64,000 nucleotides of DNA from Pseudomonas sp. R28(2017) (lineage in GTDB: Bacteria > Pseudomonadota > Gammaproteobacteria > Pseudomonadales > Pseudomonadaceae): contig NZ_NEHW01000001.1 of the NCBI RefSeq assembly GCF_002112505.1, positions 529,757 to 593,756 of the forward strand, read 5' to 3'. Positions 17,686 through 26,625 of this stretch are shown here, piece after piece. The stretch's first letter is position 1, and every line of letters starts with the position of its first letter. A model generated the notes under the pieces. That model was given only the letters and a program-made list of their open reading frames with translations, was not told the origin of the DNA and did not search any database. The translations under genes and the position numbers were made by a program.

Positions 17686-17889
17686 CTAGATAACCCGCTC
17701 TCCCTCCGCGCGCTGCGGTTCTTCGTCGGCGCGCATCTCCGCCAGCAGCGCCTGCAGGTAGCGTGACTGGCACTCGAGTGCTGCCAGCCTGCGACGGCAC
17801 TCCGCCTCCAGGCTCACGTGGTGATCCTGGGCTGCATTTTCCAGCAGTTGATAGAGCTGCCGGTCTACTTCGATGACCAAGCGATGCAT
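17686..17889 (-). CDS. Small ribbon-helix-helix-like protein
   Basis: 67 residues: MHRLVIEVDRQLYQLLENAA followed by a helical, charged tail. The beta-strand plus two-helix pattern fits Arc/MetJ-type DNA-binding proteins. A perfect AGGAGG lies 6 nt before ATG 17889. The stop abuts the convergent PA3611-like stop. Its target is unknown and no toxin partner is adjacent. Confidence 0.6.
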   Translation of the reverse strand: MHRLVIEVDRQLYQLLENAAQDHHVSLEAECRRRLAALECQSRYLQALLAEMRADEEPQRAEGERVI

Positions 17890-18191
17890 ACGCCACCTCC
17901 TGCATCGACACGTTTCGCTTCTCCAGTTAACCAAACCCTCGCCGGGGCTGTTCGCAGGCCGACGAGTGGCCACGGTGATCACGCCTGCACGATCAGACGC
18001 AACGGTCTAGATTGATAGCGAAGACCCGAAAAACGACACGCTGGACTGACACCCCTGCACCACGGCCTTGAAGGCCTACTGCAATGCTCGGGATGCACAC
18101 TCGAGTCACGGCAGCCAGCGACACACGTAGTGTCGCGGCCGAGCCACACCATCGGCCCGGTCAGAGGTTTTGCTGCAGAAGGAGACGTTGA
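17890..18191. other. Intergenic region, divergent promoters, nothing else recognised
   Basis: About 300 bp between the small RHH-like gene and the LOG gene. It must hold both promoters. A short ggcctt-gaa-ggcc-type hairpin lies near 18065. No ORF, RNA motif or mobile-element end could be supported. Confidence 0.5.
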
Positions 18192-19310
18192 ATGCCTTAC
18201 CAATCGAATGAACACCTGTTCAATCACTTCAAGGACCACGGCATCGACCTGAGCAAGATCGACCAGCAACTGCAACTGGTTGCGCCGGACAGCCCCAACC
18301 TGCCGCTGTACCGCGACATGATGCTCACGGTCTTGCGCATGGCCCATGACGACAGCGACCGCTGGAGCGCCAAGATCACCTTGCAGGCCTTGCGCGAACT
18401 GGACCACTCGTTCCGCATGCTCCAGCGCTACCGGGGGCGACGCAAAGTCACCGTGTTCGGCTCGGCACGCACCCCCGTGGAACACCCGATGTACGCCCTG
18501 GCTCGCGAACTGGGGGCGACCCTCGCCCGCTCCGAACTGATGGTCATTACCGGGGCCGGCGGCGGCATCATGGCGGCGGCCCATGAAGGCGCCGGCAGCG
18601 ACCATAGCCTGGGCTTCAACATCACCCTGCCCTTCGAGCAGCATGCCAATGCCACGGTGGATGGCACCGACAAGCTGCTGCCCTTCCACTTCTTCTTCAT
18701 TCGCAAGCTGTTCTTCGTCAAGGAAGCCGATGCGCTGGTGCTCTGCCCCGGCGGCTTCGGCACCCTGGACGAGGCGCTTGAAGTGCTGACGCTGATCCAG
18801 ACCGGTAAGAGTCCACTGGTGCCGGTGGTTCTGCTGGACTCACCGGGTGGCACGTTCTGGCGTGACTGCCTGGCGTTCATCAGCCGCCAACTCGAAGAAA
18901 ACCGCTACATCCTGCCCAGTGACCTGAAGTTGCTGCGGCTGGTGTACAGCGCCGATGAGGCCGTGGAGGAAATCAACCAGTTCTACAGCAATTACCACTC
19001 CAGCCGCTGGCTGAAGAACCAGTTCGTGATCCGCATGCACCATCGGCTCAGCGAAGCGGCACTACATGACATACAGGAAGGGTTTGCCGACTTGCGCCTG
19101 AGTGGCCGGTATCACCAACACGCCGACAGCGGTGCCGAACACGAGGTGGGCAACTTCAGCCACCTGACGCGGCTGACGTTTGCCTTCAATGGCCGTGACC
19201 AGGGGCGCCTGCGGGAACTGGTCGATTTCATCAACTTGCCGGAAAACTGGGCCAAGCCGGAGCCTATGCATACCACCCAGCGGGCGCGGGAGGCGCTGAA
19301 GGTCAGCTGA
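18192..19310 (+). CDS. LOG-family protein (nucleotide phosphoribohydrolase-like)
   Basis: 372 residues. The Rossmann-type LOG domain contains GAGGGIMAAAHEGA (about 120-133) and PGGFGTLDE (about 187-195), the phosphoribohydrolase signature. It has extra N- and C-terminal regions of about 85 and 100 residues compared with the short LOG proteins. LOG proteins cleave cytokinin- or purine-5'-monophosphates; the larger type may act as a nucleotide nucleosidase. Substrate is not predictable here. AGGAG lies 6 nt before the ATG. Confidence 0.82.
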   Translation: MPYQSNEHLFNHFKDHGIDLSKIDQQLQLVAPDSPNLPLYRDMMLTVLRMAHDDSDRWSAKITLQALRELDHSFRMLQRYRGRRKVTVFGSARTPVEHPMYALARELGATLARSELMVITGAGGGIMAAAHEGAGSDHSLGFNITLPFEQHANATVDGTDKLLPFHFFFIRKLFFVKEADALVLCPGGFGTLDEALEVLTLIQTGKSPLVPVVLLDSPGGTFWRDCLAFISRQLEENRYILPSDLKLLRLVYSADEAVEEINQFYSNYHSSRWLKNQFVIRMHHRLSEAALHDIQEGFADLRLSGRYHQHADSGAEHEVGNFSHLTRLTFAFNGRDQGRLRELVDFINLPENWAKPEPMHTTQRAREALKVS

Positions 19311-19332
19311 ATGGCAAATTTCGCAGTAACGC

Positions 19333-19372
19333 AAATGGCCTCATCGCTGGCGTGCCGGCGATGAGGCCATTT
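19333..19372. terminator. Bidirectional hairpin between LOG gene and recX
   Basis: 15-bp perfect stem (aaatggcctcatcgc / gcgatgaggccattt) lying between the convergent stops. Confidence 0.85.
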
Positions 19373-19374
19373 GA

Positions 19375-19845
19375 CTAGTAATCATCCAGATCCCGGCCAC
19401 TGAGCAACCGGCCGATCATGTCCATGGGGAAACCGCGGTAGGCAAGGAACCGTGTCTGCTGGGCTCGACTACGTGGATCCTGGGGGCGTTGCCCAGCGAA
19501 TTTACGCTGCCAGGTATCCCGTAGCAGTGCCGCCCAATCCACTTCGCTTTCACGCAGGGCCTGCTCGATGTCACTTCGGTTCAACCCGCGCTGGCCAAGT
19601 TCCTCGCGAATACGCGCAGGACCATAGCCGGCACCGGAACGGTATCGAATGAAACTCTCGAGATAACGGGCTTCGCTAAGCAGCCCTTCTTCGGCGAGCC
19701 GATCGAGCGCAGGCTCGATCAGTTCATCCGGGGCTCCGCGCTGACGCAACTTGCGCGTCAGCTCGACGCGACCATGCTCGCGGCGCGCGAGCAGGTCCAT
19801 GGCTGTCCGCCTGACGGCGACGGGGGTGTCGAGTACGGCGGACAT
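19375..19845 (-). CDS. recX: Regulatory protein RecX
   Basis: 156 residues of the RecX helical-repeat family: [23 protein letters not shown] at the start, then [26 protein letters not shown]. RecX binds RecA filaments and limits recombination and co-protease activity. The ATG lies 12 nt past the recA stop, so it is co-transcribed with recA and thus SOS-controlled. A TTG overlapping the recA stop (19860) is a possible alternative start. Confidence 0.93.
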   Translation of the reverse strand: MSAVLDTPVAVRRTAMDLLARREHGRVELTRKLRQRGAPDELIEPALDRLAEEGLLSEARYLESFIRYRSGAGYGPARIREELGQRGLNRSDIEQALRESEVDWAALLRDTWQRKFAGQRPQDPRSRAQQTRFLAYRGFPMDMIGRLLSGRDLDDY

Positions 19846-19856
19846 ACCAGCTGCTA

Positions 19857-20924
19857 TCAATAACCGGCGTCGGCGTCAGCCATGTCGTCGGCATCGGCTT
19901 CGGCGGCAGCAGCCTTGCCAGCTTCGGCAACGGCGCCGGCCTTGAGCAGCTTCTCGCGAATCTGCTTCTCGATCTCGGCACCAATGGCTGGGTTCTCTGC
20001 CAGGTACTTGGCCGCGTTTGCCTTGCCCTGGCCGATCTTGTTGCCTTGGTAGGCGTACCAGGCACCGGACTTTTCCACCAGGCCTTGGGAAACGCCCAGG
20101 TCGATGATTTCGCCGTTGCGGTAGATACCCTTACCGTAAAGGATCTGGAACTCGGCCTGACGGAACGGAGGCGAGACCTTGTTCTTGACGATCTTGACGC
20201 GAGTTTCGCTGCCGACCACTTCGTCACCTTCCTTGACCGCGCCGGTACGGCGAATGTCCAGGCGCACCGAGGCGTAGAACTTCAGGGCGTTACCACCGGT
20301 GGTGGTTTCCGGGCTGCCGAACATCACGCCGATCTTCATACGGATCTGGTTGATGAAGATGACCAGGCAGTTGGCGTTCTTGATGTTACCGGTGATTTTG
20401 CGCAGCGCCTGGGACATCAGACGGGCCTGCAGGCCGACGTGCATGTCGCCCATCTCGCCTTCGATCTCGGCCTTCGGCACCAGTGCGGCCACGGAGTCGA
20501 CGATGATCACGTCAACGGCGTTGGAGCGCACCAGCATATCGGTGATTTCCAGGGCCTGTTCGCCGGTGTCCGGCTGCGAGACCAGCAGGTCGTCGACGTT
20601 GACGCCCAGCTTGCCGGCATATTCAGGGTCGAGGGCGTGTTCGGCGTCGACGAAGGCGCAGGTTGCGCCGTTTTTTTGGGCTTCAGCGATGACCGACAGG
20701 GTCAGCGTGGTTTTACCCGAGGATTCCGGGCCGTAGATTTCGACGATACGGCCTTTTGGCAGACCGCCGATGCCGAGCGCGATGTCCAGGCCCAGGGAAC
20801 CGGTGGAAATGGCCGGGATGCCTTGGCGCTCGTGGTCACCCATGCGCATGACCGCGCCTTTGCCGAATTGGCGTTCGATTTGACCCAGGGCCGCAGCCAA
20901 GGCGCGCTTCTTGTTGTCGTCCAT
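19857..20924 (-). CDS. recA: Recombinase RecA
   Basis: 355 residues. Walker A GPESSGKT (about 67-74), Walker [13 protein letters not shown], and the signature [14 protein letters not shown]. It is the ATP-dependent strand-exchange protein and co-protease for LexA-type repressors, including probably the S24-type tailocin repressor at the other end of the adjacent phage-tail cluster. The C-terminal tail is acidic and Ala-rich. ATG 20924 gives [14 protein letters not shown] LexA box lies 44 bp upstream. Confidence 0.98.
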   Translation of the reverse strand: MDDNKKRALAAALGQIERQFGKGAVMRMGDHERQGIPAISTGSLGLDIALGIGGLPKGRIVEIYGPESSGKTTLTLSVIAEAQKNGATCAFVDAEHALDPEYAGKLGVNVDDLLVSQPDTGEQALEITDMLVRSNAVDVIIVDSVAALVPKAEIEGEMGDMHVGLQARLMSQALRKITGNIKNANCLVIFINQIRMKIGVMFGSPETTTGGNALKFYASVRLDIRRTGAVKEGDEVVGSETRVKIVKNKVSPPFRQAEFQILYGKGIYRNGEIIDLGVSQGLVEKSGAWYAYQGNKIGQGKANAAKYLAENPAIGAEIEKQIREKLLKAGAVAEAGKAAAAEADADDMADADAGY

Positions 20925-20967
20925 TGAAATCCTCACGTGTTCGACTTGGCCCTGACGGCCGGAATAC

Positions 20968-20983
20968 CTGTATAAGTAGCCAG
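20968..20983. promoter_or_regulatory. LexA box of recA
   Basis: CTGTATAAGTAGCCAG, matching the Pseudomonas recA SOS box (CTG-N10-CAG) at all but two of the bases I recall for it. Located 44-59 bp before the recA ATG. Confidence 0.9.
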
Positions 20984-21027
20984 TATTATTCCACAGGCAA
21001 GCGCCCGAGCAAACCCCTGTCGTCGAT

Positions 21028-21510
21028 TTACTCGGCACCAAGCTGTAACAAGCCGTCTAACGCGGCGATCACCGTCTGTCGGCGCACCGCTTCGCGGTCA
21101 CCGTCGAAGTGCCGGCGCTCACTGCTGACGTGGCTGCCATCGGCCCAGGCCAGCCACACGGTCCCCACCGGTTTGGCCGGCGAACCGCCATCAGGCCCGG
21201 CCACGCCACTGACGGCCACGGCAAAACGTGCGCCGCTGGCGGCCTGGGCTCCACGGACCATGGCTTCGACCACCGCCTGGCTGACCGCGCCAACCTCGGC
21301 GAACAGCGCCTCGGGCACCTTCAGCTGGCGGGTTTTCTGGGCATTTGAATAGGTCACGTAACCGGCCTCGAACCAGGCCGAGCTGCCGGGCACCCGGGTG
21401 ATGGCTTCGGCGATGCCTCCACCGGTGCAGGATTCGGCGGTGGTCACTTGGGCGTTGAAGCGGCGCAGGTGTTCGCCAAGGCGGGTAGCGAGAACGGTGA
21501 TTGGGTCCAT
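21028..21510 (-). CDS. pncC: Nicotinamide-nucleotide amidohydrolase PncC (CinA C-terminal domain)
   Basis: 160 residues, the stand-alone CinA C-terminal domain: [34 protein letters not shown], then [11 protein letters not shown] with catalytic Ser and Gly loops. It deamidates NMN to NaMN in pyridine-nucleotide recycling. It is upstream of recA on the same strand and marks the left border of the tailocin insertion site (the mutS-cinA interval of Pseudomonas). Confidence 0.95.
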   Translation of the reverse strand: MDPITVLATRLGEHLRRFNAQVTTAESCTGGGIAEAITRVPGSSAWFEAGYVTYSNAQKTRQLKVPEALFAEVGAVSQAVVEAMVRGAQAASGARFAVAVSGVAGPDGGSPAKPVGTVWLAWADGSHVSSERRHFDGDREAVRRQTVIAALDGLLQLGAE

Positions 21511-21568
21511 GGCGGGCTCCTTGAAGATTGCGCACTACCCTACCACCCTGATGCCGCCAGGCAAGGGA

Positions 21569-22048
21569 TCAAGGCCGCAACGCGCGCACATAATCCTGGC
21601 ACGCCCGCAACGCGATCAGCCCGCGGTCCCCTTCGTCGGTAATGGCGATAATTCGTCGAGCATGCGCCGGCTCAAGTCCGGCGCGTACGGTTGCATGATC
21701 CACGCCGCCGGTAGCGGCGGTGGCTGGCACCGCGCTGCAGACGGCGTCGCGCTCGACCAGGACCGACAGGCGCAGATCGGCAGTAGCAAGACGATCACGC
21801 AGGCGAGCCTGAGATTGCTGTGCATCGGCAAGTTCCTTGAAATGACGGGTTTCACTTTCTTCCAGGCGTCGCTCGAGCGCCTGGCGCTGCCCCCGCTCGG
21901 CGAGCAGCCGGGCTGCCTCGGTATCGGCCTGGGCTTGCGCCTGCTGCGCCAGCTGCCGTTCGTAGCGCCAGCCCTGTACCTGCCAGGCCAGCGCTACGGA
22001 CACCATCAACAACAAAGCGCCAAGGCCACGTTGCAGTCGGCTCAACAC
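21569..22048 (-). CDS. Tailocin i-spanin (Rz-like)
   Basis: 159 residues: N-terminal membrane anchor (GLGALLLMVSVALAW), then a long charged coiled coil (about 30-95) and a periplasmic tail. This is the Rz-type inner-membrane spanin layout. The start (GTG 22048, or TTG 22045) overlaps the endolysin stop. An Rz1-type lipoprotein is encoded within it in another frame. Together they disrupt the outer membrane during tailocin release. Confidence 0.85.
   Translation of the reverse strand: MLSRLQRGLGALLLMVSVALAWQVQGWRYERQLAQQAQAQADTEAARLLAERGQRQALERRLEESETRHFKELADAQQSQARLRDRLATADLRLSVLVERDAVCSAVPATAATGGVDHATVRAGLEPAHARRIIAITDEGDRGLIALRACQDYVRALRP
21616..21825 (-). CDS. Embedded o-spanin lipoprotein (Rz1-like)
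   Basis: 69 residues wholly inside the Rz gene in the +1 frame. A short signal peptide (MHSNLRLACVIVLLLPICA) is followed directly by a lipobox Cys (ICA|C) and a proline-rich stretch (CQPPPLPAAW), the Rz1 signature. AAGGA lies 8 nt before ATG 21825. Nested Rz/Rz1 pairs are known in lambda-like phages and tailocins. The usual role is an outer-membrane lipoprotein that contacts Rz. Confidence 0.75.
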   Translation of the reverse strand: MHSNLRLACVIVLLLPICACRSWSSATPSAARCQPPPLPAAWIMQPYAPDLSRRMLDELSPLPTKGTAG

Positions 22049-22590
22049 AACACCTCACGCGCCCGCGCCCAAAGTTTGAGACGGTCCTCCAGGCCATTGA
22101 GCCCACCATTGACGTGGCGCGTGATGCGGTTGAACTCGCCGCGGTCCGCCAGGGCATTGAGCCCGCGCGAATGCCAGAACCATGCGGCCGACTCACAGGC
22201 CCAGCGCGGCTGTTCGAGCAGCTGCGGTTGCGCCAGCAGGCGCTCGTCGCCGAACAGAGCCCGGCTGCAGGCCTGGTAGTTGTTGCGCCCGGTCACCTGG
22301 ATCAGGCCGCGCCCGCAGTACAACTGGCCATCGCCATCGGCCTGCGGTGTATTGCCCAGGCGCACGGCCAGGCTGCCGGTGTCGTAGCGTGCCAGGTAGC
22401 GGTCACTGCCCAGTTCCTTCACGTAGCGGAACTGGCCGGACTCATGGCCGACCTGGGCGATGAACGCTGCCACACGCCTGGGGTTGTCGATTTCCCAGCG
22501 TGGCAGGGTGACGTTCAGTGCCGAAAGAAAAACGCCCGCAACGGGGCGGGCGTTCGGCAGAATCTGCAGCAATTGCGTTTCAGTGAGCAT
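22042..22590 (-). CDS. Tailocin endolysin, glycoside hydrolase family 19
   Basis: 182 residues. GH19 chitinase/lysozyme-like fold: AFIAQVGHESGQFRYVKE with the catalytic Glu (about residue 50), then CGRGLIQVTGRNNYQACSRAL (about 90-110), and WFWHSRGLNALAD. It degrades peptidoglycan to free the tailocin particles. No signal peptide is present, so export depends on the holin. AAGGAG lies 8 nt before ATG 22590. Confidence 0.93.
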   Translation of the reverse strand: MLTETQLLQILPNARPVAGVFLSALNVTLPRWEIDNPRRVAAFIAQVGHESGQFRYVKELGSDRYLARYDTGSLAVRLGNTPQADGDGQLYCGRGLIQVTGRNNYQACSRALFGDERLLAQPQLLEQPRWACESAAWFWHSRGLNALADRGEFNRITRHVNGGLNGLEDRLKLWARAREVLC

Positions 22591-22617
22591 GTCTGACACT
22601 CCTTTCACTATCGTCCT

Positions 22618-23652
22618 TCAGGCCTTGGTCGCGGACTGGCGACGGGGCGCCGCCCCCTTGGCCTGTACCTTGCCCGCCTTGCCGCCATTACCCTGCACCG
22701 TGGTGCGCCAGCCCGAGCTAGTGAACACCTGTTCCACCGAATCGATCTGGTATTGCCCGTCGAGGCCATCGACAAAGCCCTGCAGGTCGATGCTGCGCTC
22801 GGCGAACAGGTCGGTACGCCCCGGCAGGTCCAGGCGCACCTGGGCGGTGTCGCGGTTGAAGCTGGCCAGGCGCGCCCTGGCCGCTTGTTCGGCCGCCGCG
22901 CGGTTAGGGTAAAGGTGACGGTCGGTATGCACCGGCCGCTGGCCTTCAACGGCCTCTTCGTTGACCAGCTCGATGGTCTTCGACTCACCACTGGCGGTGT
23001 CCTGATAACGGGTGCGCACGGCCTTGCGCGCCGCTTTGTCGTCCAGGCGAAAATGCCACTGGCTGACCTCGGTGCGGGCAATGCCGACCACACCCAGGGG
23101 TTTGCCACTGGCGCTTTGCCCGGCCTGGCGCGGCAGCACCAGCAGCTGGCCATCGGCGAGCTTGGCGGTGCAGTCGTACTGGCGGGCCAGGCGCGTGATG
23201 AAATTGAAATCCGACTCGTTGTACTGATCGACCCGCTGCACCTGAATGAGTACCGGGCAGACCACCTGCCAACCATTACGCGCGCCGATTTCCGCGACGA
23301 TGCGCTGCAACGGCACGGCCTCCCAACTGCCACTGCGAATGGTCCTGCCACTGCCACGCAAGTCACTGGCCTTGCCGCGGATCACCAAGGTATCGGGCGG
23401 ACCGGACAGTTCGACCTCATCGACGGTGTAACGCCCCAGCCGGGTCAGCGGCTGGCCGGCGTAACCCAGCTGCACGTCGATCAGCGCACCGCGCGCCGGC
23501 AACGCCACAGCGCCGTCGCGGGCGTCGATGCGCAGCTCGAAGTCATCGGCTTCCATGCCCGGTTTGTCAGTGGTACGCAGCAGCAACAGGCGGTCATTGA
23601 TCAGCGCAGTGATGTCCTTGCCATCGGCCTGGATGCGAAATACCGGTTGCAT
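22618..23652 (-). CDS. Tail protein D (P2 gpD-like, late-control D family)
   Basis: 344 residues of the phage late control gene D family: beta-rich start (FRIQADGKDITALINDRLLLLRTTDK), and the central YNESDFNFITRLARQYDCTAKLADGQLLVLP motif at about 143-175. It forms the baseplate hub on which the spike sits (the equivalent of gp27 in T4). It follows gpX by 4 nt, in the order tape measure-U-X-D found in P2 and R-type pyocins. Confidence 0.93.
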   Translation of the reverse strand: MQPVFRIQADGKDITALINDRLLLLRTTDKPGMEADDFELRIDARDGAVALPARGALIDVQLGYAGQPLTRLGRYTVDEVELSGPPDTLVIRGKASDLRGSGRTIRSGSWEAVPLQRIVAEIGARNGWQVVCPVLIQVQRVDQYNESDFNFITRLARQYDCTAKLADGQLLVLPRQAGQSASGKPLGVVGIARTEVSQWHFRLDDKAARKAVRTRYQDTASGESKTIELVNEEAVEGQRPVHTDRHLYPNRAAAEQAARARLASFNRDTAQVRLDLPGRTDLFAERSIDLQGFVDGLDGQYQIDSVEQVFTSSGWRTTVQGNGGKAGKVQAKGAAPRRQSATKA

Positions 23653-23656
23653 GGCA

Positions 23657-23863
23657 TCAGTCCCACAGCTGCACGGCGTTGGCCGCCGCCAGCGCCAGCG
23701 TCGGCAGGCGGATGGTCACACCACCGCGAAACGGCTGGGCCTCCTCGGCCAGCCCCTGGTTGGCTTGCAACACAGCCTCGACGCTGCCGTCGAGGTGCCC
23801 GTAATAGTGGTGGCAGAGAGTATCGAGCACATCCCCCTCAGACGTTTTGCAGGTCTTGTCCAT
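23657..23863 (-). CDS. Tail protein X (P2 gpX-like)
   Basis: 68 residues. A LysM-like small domain: TSEGDVLDTLCHHYYGHLDGSVEAVLQANQGLA, and the conserved GGVTIRLP. It overlaps the end of the gpU gene by 26 nt, as in other P2-type tail operons. Needed for tail completion and hub assembly. Confidence 0.9.
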   Translation of the reverse strand: MDKTCKTSEGDVLDTLCHHYYGHLDGSVEAVLQANQGLAEEAQPFRGGVTIRLPTLALAAANAVQLWD

Positions 23864-24683
23864 AGCTGACGAACTCCAGTGAGAAACCTTGTTTGCGAGG
23901 AATGCCGCCAGCCAGCAAGGCGCCCTGCTCCTCCTCGATGCTGGTCAGGCACCAGGTGCCCAGCACCTCGCCATAACCGGTGGTGAGTGACAGCGGCAGC
24001 AGTTGACGGCCGACGCCACGCAAGGCCTGCAGCTGGCCCAACCCACCCTTGAAGCCTGGGAAGATTGCGCCACGGATGTTGATGGTGTCTTCGCCCAGGC
24101 TGACGGCCTGCTGCGCATTTTCGCGGTTCAGGCGTTCTTGCCCGGCCCAGCGGAAACGCGTTTGCCGGCGCAACTGGTCGAAGGCGGCGGTGTCGAGGTT
24201 GAAGTAGTACGGCGCAGCGTTGGCCTTGAGTGGCTGCAGTACCAGCAGGTGCGGGAACGGCTTGATCGCCTCTGCCGCCGGGGTAACCTGCGGTGCGAAA
24301 CCGAAGGTCGAAAGCACACCGTTGGCGACCGAGCGCACATCCCCGATCACCCGGCGAATGGCCGCTGCGGCCTTGCCCAGGTGTTCGGCGAAGGCATCGA
24401 CACGGTCACGCACCTTGCGCACCACATCGAGGGCCTGGTCGTACTTGGCGATCACCTTGTCGACACGCTGCTTGGCCGAGTCGATGGCGCGCATCGTGCG
24501 TTGCAGGCGCCTGCCGATCTCCGGGCCGATCCAGGGTAGGGCTTCAAGTTCGCTGGCCGCCTCCTTGGCATGGCCAACCGCCTGGTTCATCGGGTCGAGC
24601 ATGGCGTCGGCACGCCGACGCCCCTCCTCGCCCGCCTTGACCAGTGCATGCAGGCCACCTTGCAACTGTTCCAGGTAAGTCAT
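23838..24683 (-). CDS. Tail protein U (P2 gpU-like) with N-terminal helical extension
   Basis: 281 residues. About residues 1-140 are helical and charged, unlike classical gpU (~160 residues). Residues about 165-281 carry the gpU domain (GTWCLTSIEEEQGALLAGGIPRKQGFSLEFVSYG). gpU acts at the tail end in assembly. The helical extension may be a fused tape-measure tail segment, which is inference. AAGGAG precedes ATG 24683. Confidence 0.85.
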   Translation of the reverse strand: MTYLEQLQGGLHALVKAGEEGRRRADAMLDPMNQAVGHAKEAASELEALPWIGPEIGRRLQRTMRAIDSAKQRVDKVIAKYDQALDVVRKVRDRVDAFAEHLGKAAAAIRRVIGDVRSVANGVLSTFGFAPQVTPAAEAIKPFPHLLVLQPLKANAAPYYFNLDTAAFDQLRRQTRFRWAGQERLNRENAQQAVSLGEDTINIRGAIFPGFKGGLGQLQALRGVGRQLLPLSLTTGYGEVLGTWCLTSIEEEQGALLAGGIPRKQGFSLEFVSYGQDLQNV

Positions 24684-24692
24684 GCTGACTCC

Positions 24693-26447
24693 TTATGGCA
24701 GGGGTTGATCGACCATCTGCACCGAACGCGCCTGACGCATCAGATCATCGAATACACGGCGGGCGATGGCCTCCAGTTGCTGCAGGGTGGTTGGGTCGTC
24801 AAGGCTGTTGTTGAAGGTCACCGGCATGTTGGCGGTGAACGTGAATTGCTGGTTGATAGTGGGCGACGCAGCAGCCTGCGACTGTTGTGCCGAGGTCGCA
24901 GGTGGCAGTGCGGGAGCACCAGCACCCTCGGCAGGACGGGCTGCCTGGACGGGCGGGCTGTCAGTGGCCGGGCTTGCCCCAGCCGTGTCGCTCCCCATGA
25001 CTGAGGCCAGGGTCTTGCCAAGCCAGCCACCGGCGATATCACCTGCCTCGCCGCCGTATACGCCACCGCCAAAGCCGCCCAGCACGCCACCGATCGCAGC
25101 ACCAACCGCCGTCCCTATACCGGGCACCACCATCGTGCCGAGCAAGGCCCCGAAGCTCGCTCCGGCGCCCCAGCCAGCCGAAGACCCGACCAAGGTGCCA
25201 CCCAGCCCGCCGACAGCCTTGCCATACCCTTCCAGCTTCTCTGCGGGCGTGCCACCGCTCTGGTAGGTGTCGACAAGTTGCAAAGAAGTGTCCAGCACCG
25301 CGGCCACCGGGGCACCTTTGAAAAGTTTCCCAACCGACGTCAGCTGTTTGCCTGTGGCGATCAACGATAAGTCAGGTACCCTCCAGGATTCGGATTGGCC
25401 ATCCGCCACTGCAGATGCCGCACTGTCTTGCGACCGGGGCTCGTCATCCCCTGCGATCCAGTTGAAGAGCTCGCCACCGGCTCTGTCCCCCACTGCCTCG
25501 CCGATCACGCCGCCCGTTTTGGCCCAACGCTCTTGTTTGGCCTCGTCCTGCTTTTTCTCCTCTTCCTGTTGCGCCGCCTGCTCCTTGGCGGCCTCTCGCT
25601 GTGCCTTGGCGTGGGCTTTTCGTTGACCTTTCTTTGTGCGCTTGCGTTTGCCCGCACTCGTACCTGTAACTGTCCCGATAACGTTGCCGATCGCTTTACC
25701 TTTGCCTTTGAAAAGCACGGCCCCCATCGAGCCCAGCACACGGCCGCCGAGGTCGCCCAATGCAGCGCCGGTACCGCGCGCCATATCTTCGCCGTCCTCG
25801 GCAGTGATGACGGCCTTGGCGACCTTGCCCAAGGTCTCGGCACGGTTCTCTCGCCACGCTTTCAGCCCACGCTCGCGGATCGCTCGCTTCTTTTCCGGTG
25901 ACTGTTTGCGGTAGGCGAGAATGGAAACAGTCCCCAGGCCAAGGGCCCCAATACCTGCTGCGCCAATCGCGAGGGCTTTGGCCGAGGCAAGCGAGCTGCT
26001 ACCGGCATCCGCCCTGGGTACCCTCGAGGGCGCTTGCACCTTGCCCGATGCAACACTCTGCCCTTGTACGACAGCGTGCCATTGCTGGAAGACATTGACC
26101 GTCGTCTGGCCTGCCAGTGGCCTTAGCCGCGCCAACCCTTTGATGACCTGATCCAGCATCAGGTAGTGCTGACGCAAACGCTCGACGGCCTCGACCTCAT
26201 CCCCCAACCGGGCGACCTGATCTTCGTGTTGCTGCTCCTGGTCCAGTGCCAACTGGCGTTCGACCTGACGTACCTTGCCGAGCTCCAACCCCAGGCGAAT
26301 CACCTCGCCGATGAGCCGGCCTAGCCGGGTGCCATCGGCCTGCCTGCGCAGGCGTTCGACGTCCCGGCGCAGCAGTTCGATGGCCTGCCCCAAAGGGTTG
26401 GTGACGGTGACGCCGAGCCCGAGGGTGAACACCTGTGTGTTCGCCAT
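24693..26447 (-). CDS. Tail tape-measure protein
   Basis: 584 residues. A helical N-terminus (about 20-120, heptad-like) is followed by a hydrophobic AIGAAGIGALGLGTVSIL segment. Next comes a strongly basic/acidic run around residues 270-320 (GKRKRTKKGQRKAHAKAQ, then many E and K). Several glycine-rich hydrophobic segments follow (GGLGGTLVGSSAGWGAGASF). This composition and its place between the tube-assembly genes and gpU mark the tape measure, which sets tail length. AAGGAGG lies 7 nt before ATG 26447. Confidence 0.85.
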   Translation of the reverse strand: MANTQVFTLGLGVTVTNPLGQAIELLRRDVERLRRQADGTRLGRLIGEVIRLGLELGKVRQVERQLALDQEQQHEDQVARLGDEVEAVERLRQHYLMLDQVIKGLARLRPLAGQTTVNVFQQWHAVVQGQSVASGKVQAPSRVPRADAGSSSLASAKALAIGAAGIGALGLGTVSILAYRKQSPEKKRAIRERGLKAWRENRAETLGKVAKAVITAEDGEDMARGTGAALGDLGGRVLGSMGAVLFKGKGKAIGNVIGTVTGTSAGKRKRTKKGQRKAHAKAQREAAKEQAAQQEEEKKQDEAKQERWAKTGGVIGEAVGDRAGGELFNWIAGDDEPRSQDSAASAVADGQSESWRVPDLSLIATGKQLTSVGKLFKGAPVAAVLDTSLQLVDTYQSGGTPAEKLEGYGKAVGGLGGTLVGSSAGWGAGASFGALLGTMVVPGIGTAVGAAIGGVLGGFGGGVYGGEAGDIAGGWLGKTLASVMGSDTAGASPATDSPPVQAARPAEGAGAPALPPATSAQQSQAAASPTINQQFTFTANMPVTFNNSLDDPTTLQQLEAIARRVFDDLMRQARSVQMVDQPLP

Positions 26448-26460
26448 AGGTTCCTCCTTG

Positions 26461-26625
26461 TCACGGCGCGAGCCACCAGACCATGTCGCCGTACGACATG
26501 GTCATGATTTCGCTCGCGGAAAAGTTCAGCTCCCTGGCCAGCCGCCTTGCGGCGGCCTTCTGCCGGGCCGGGTCAAAGTTCGTCGTCCTGCACCAGGCGA
26601 AAATAACCGCTTTGCAGGCGGGCAT
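26461..26625 (-). CDS. Possible gpE'-type tail assembly product in an overlapping frame
   Basis: An open frame of 54 residues overlaps the end of the gpE-like gene in the +1 frame. Beyond the overlap it reads FDPARQKAAARRLARELNFSASEIMTMSYGDMVWWLAP and stops 13 nt before the tape-measure ATG. P2-type tails make E and E+E' by frameshift at this place. Translation could come from ATG 26625 (weakly placed AAGGA) or by frameshifting. I cannot tell which. Confidence 0.5.
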   Translation of the reverse strand: MPACKAVIFAWCRTTNFDPARQKAAARRLARELNFSASEIMTMSYGDMVWWLAP

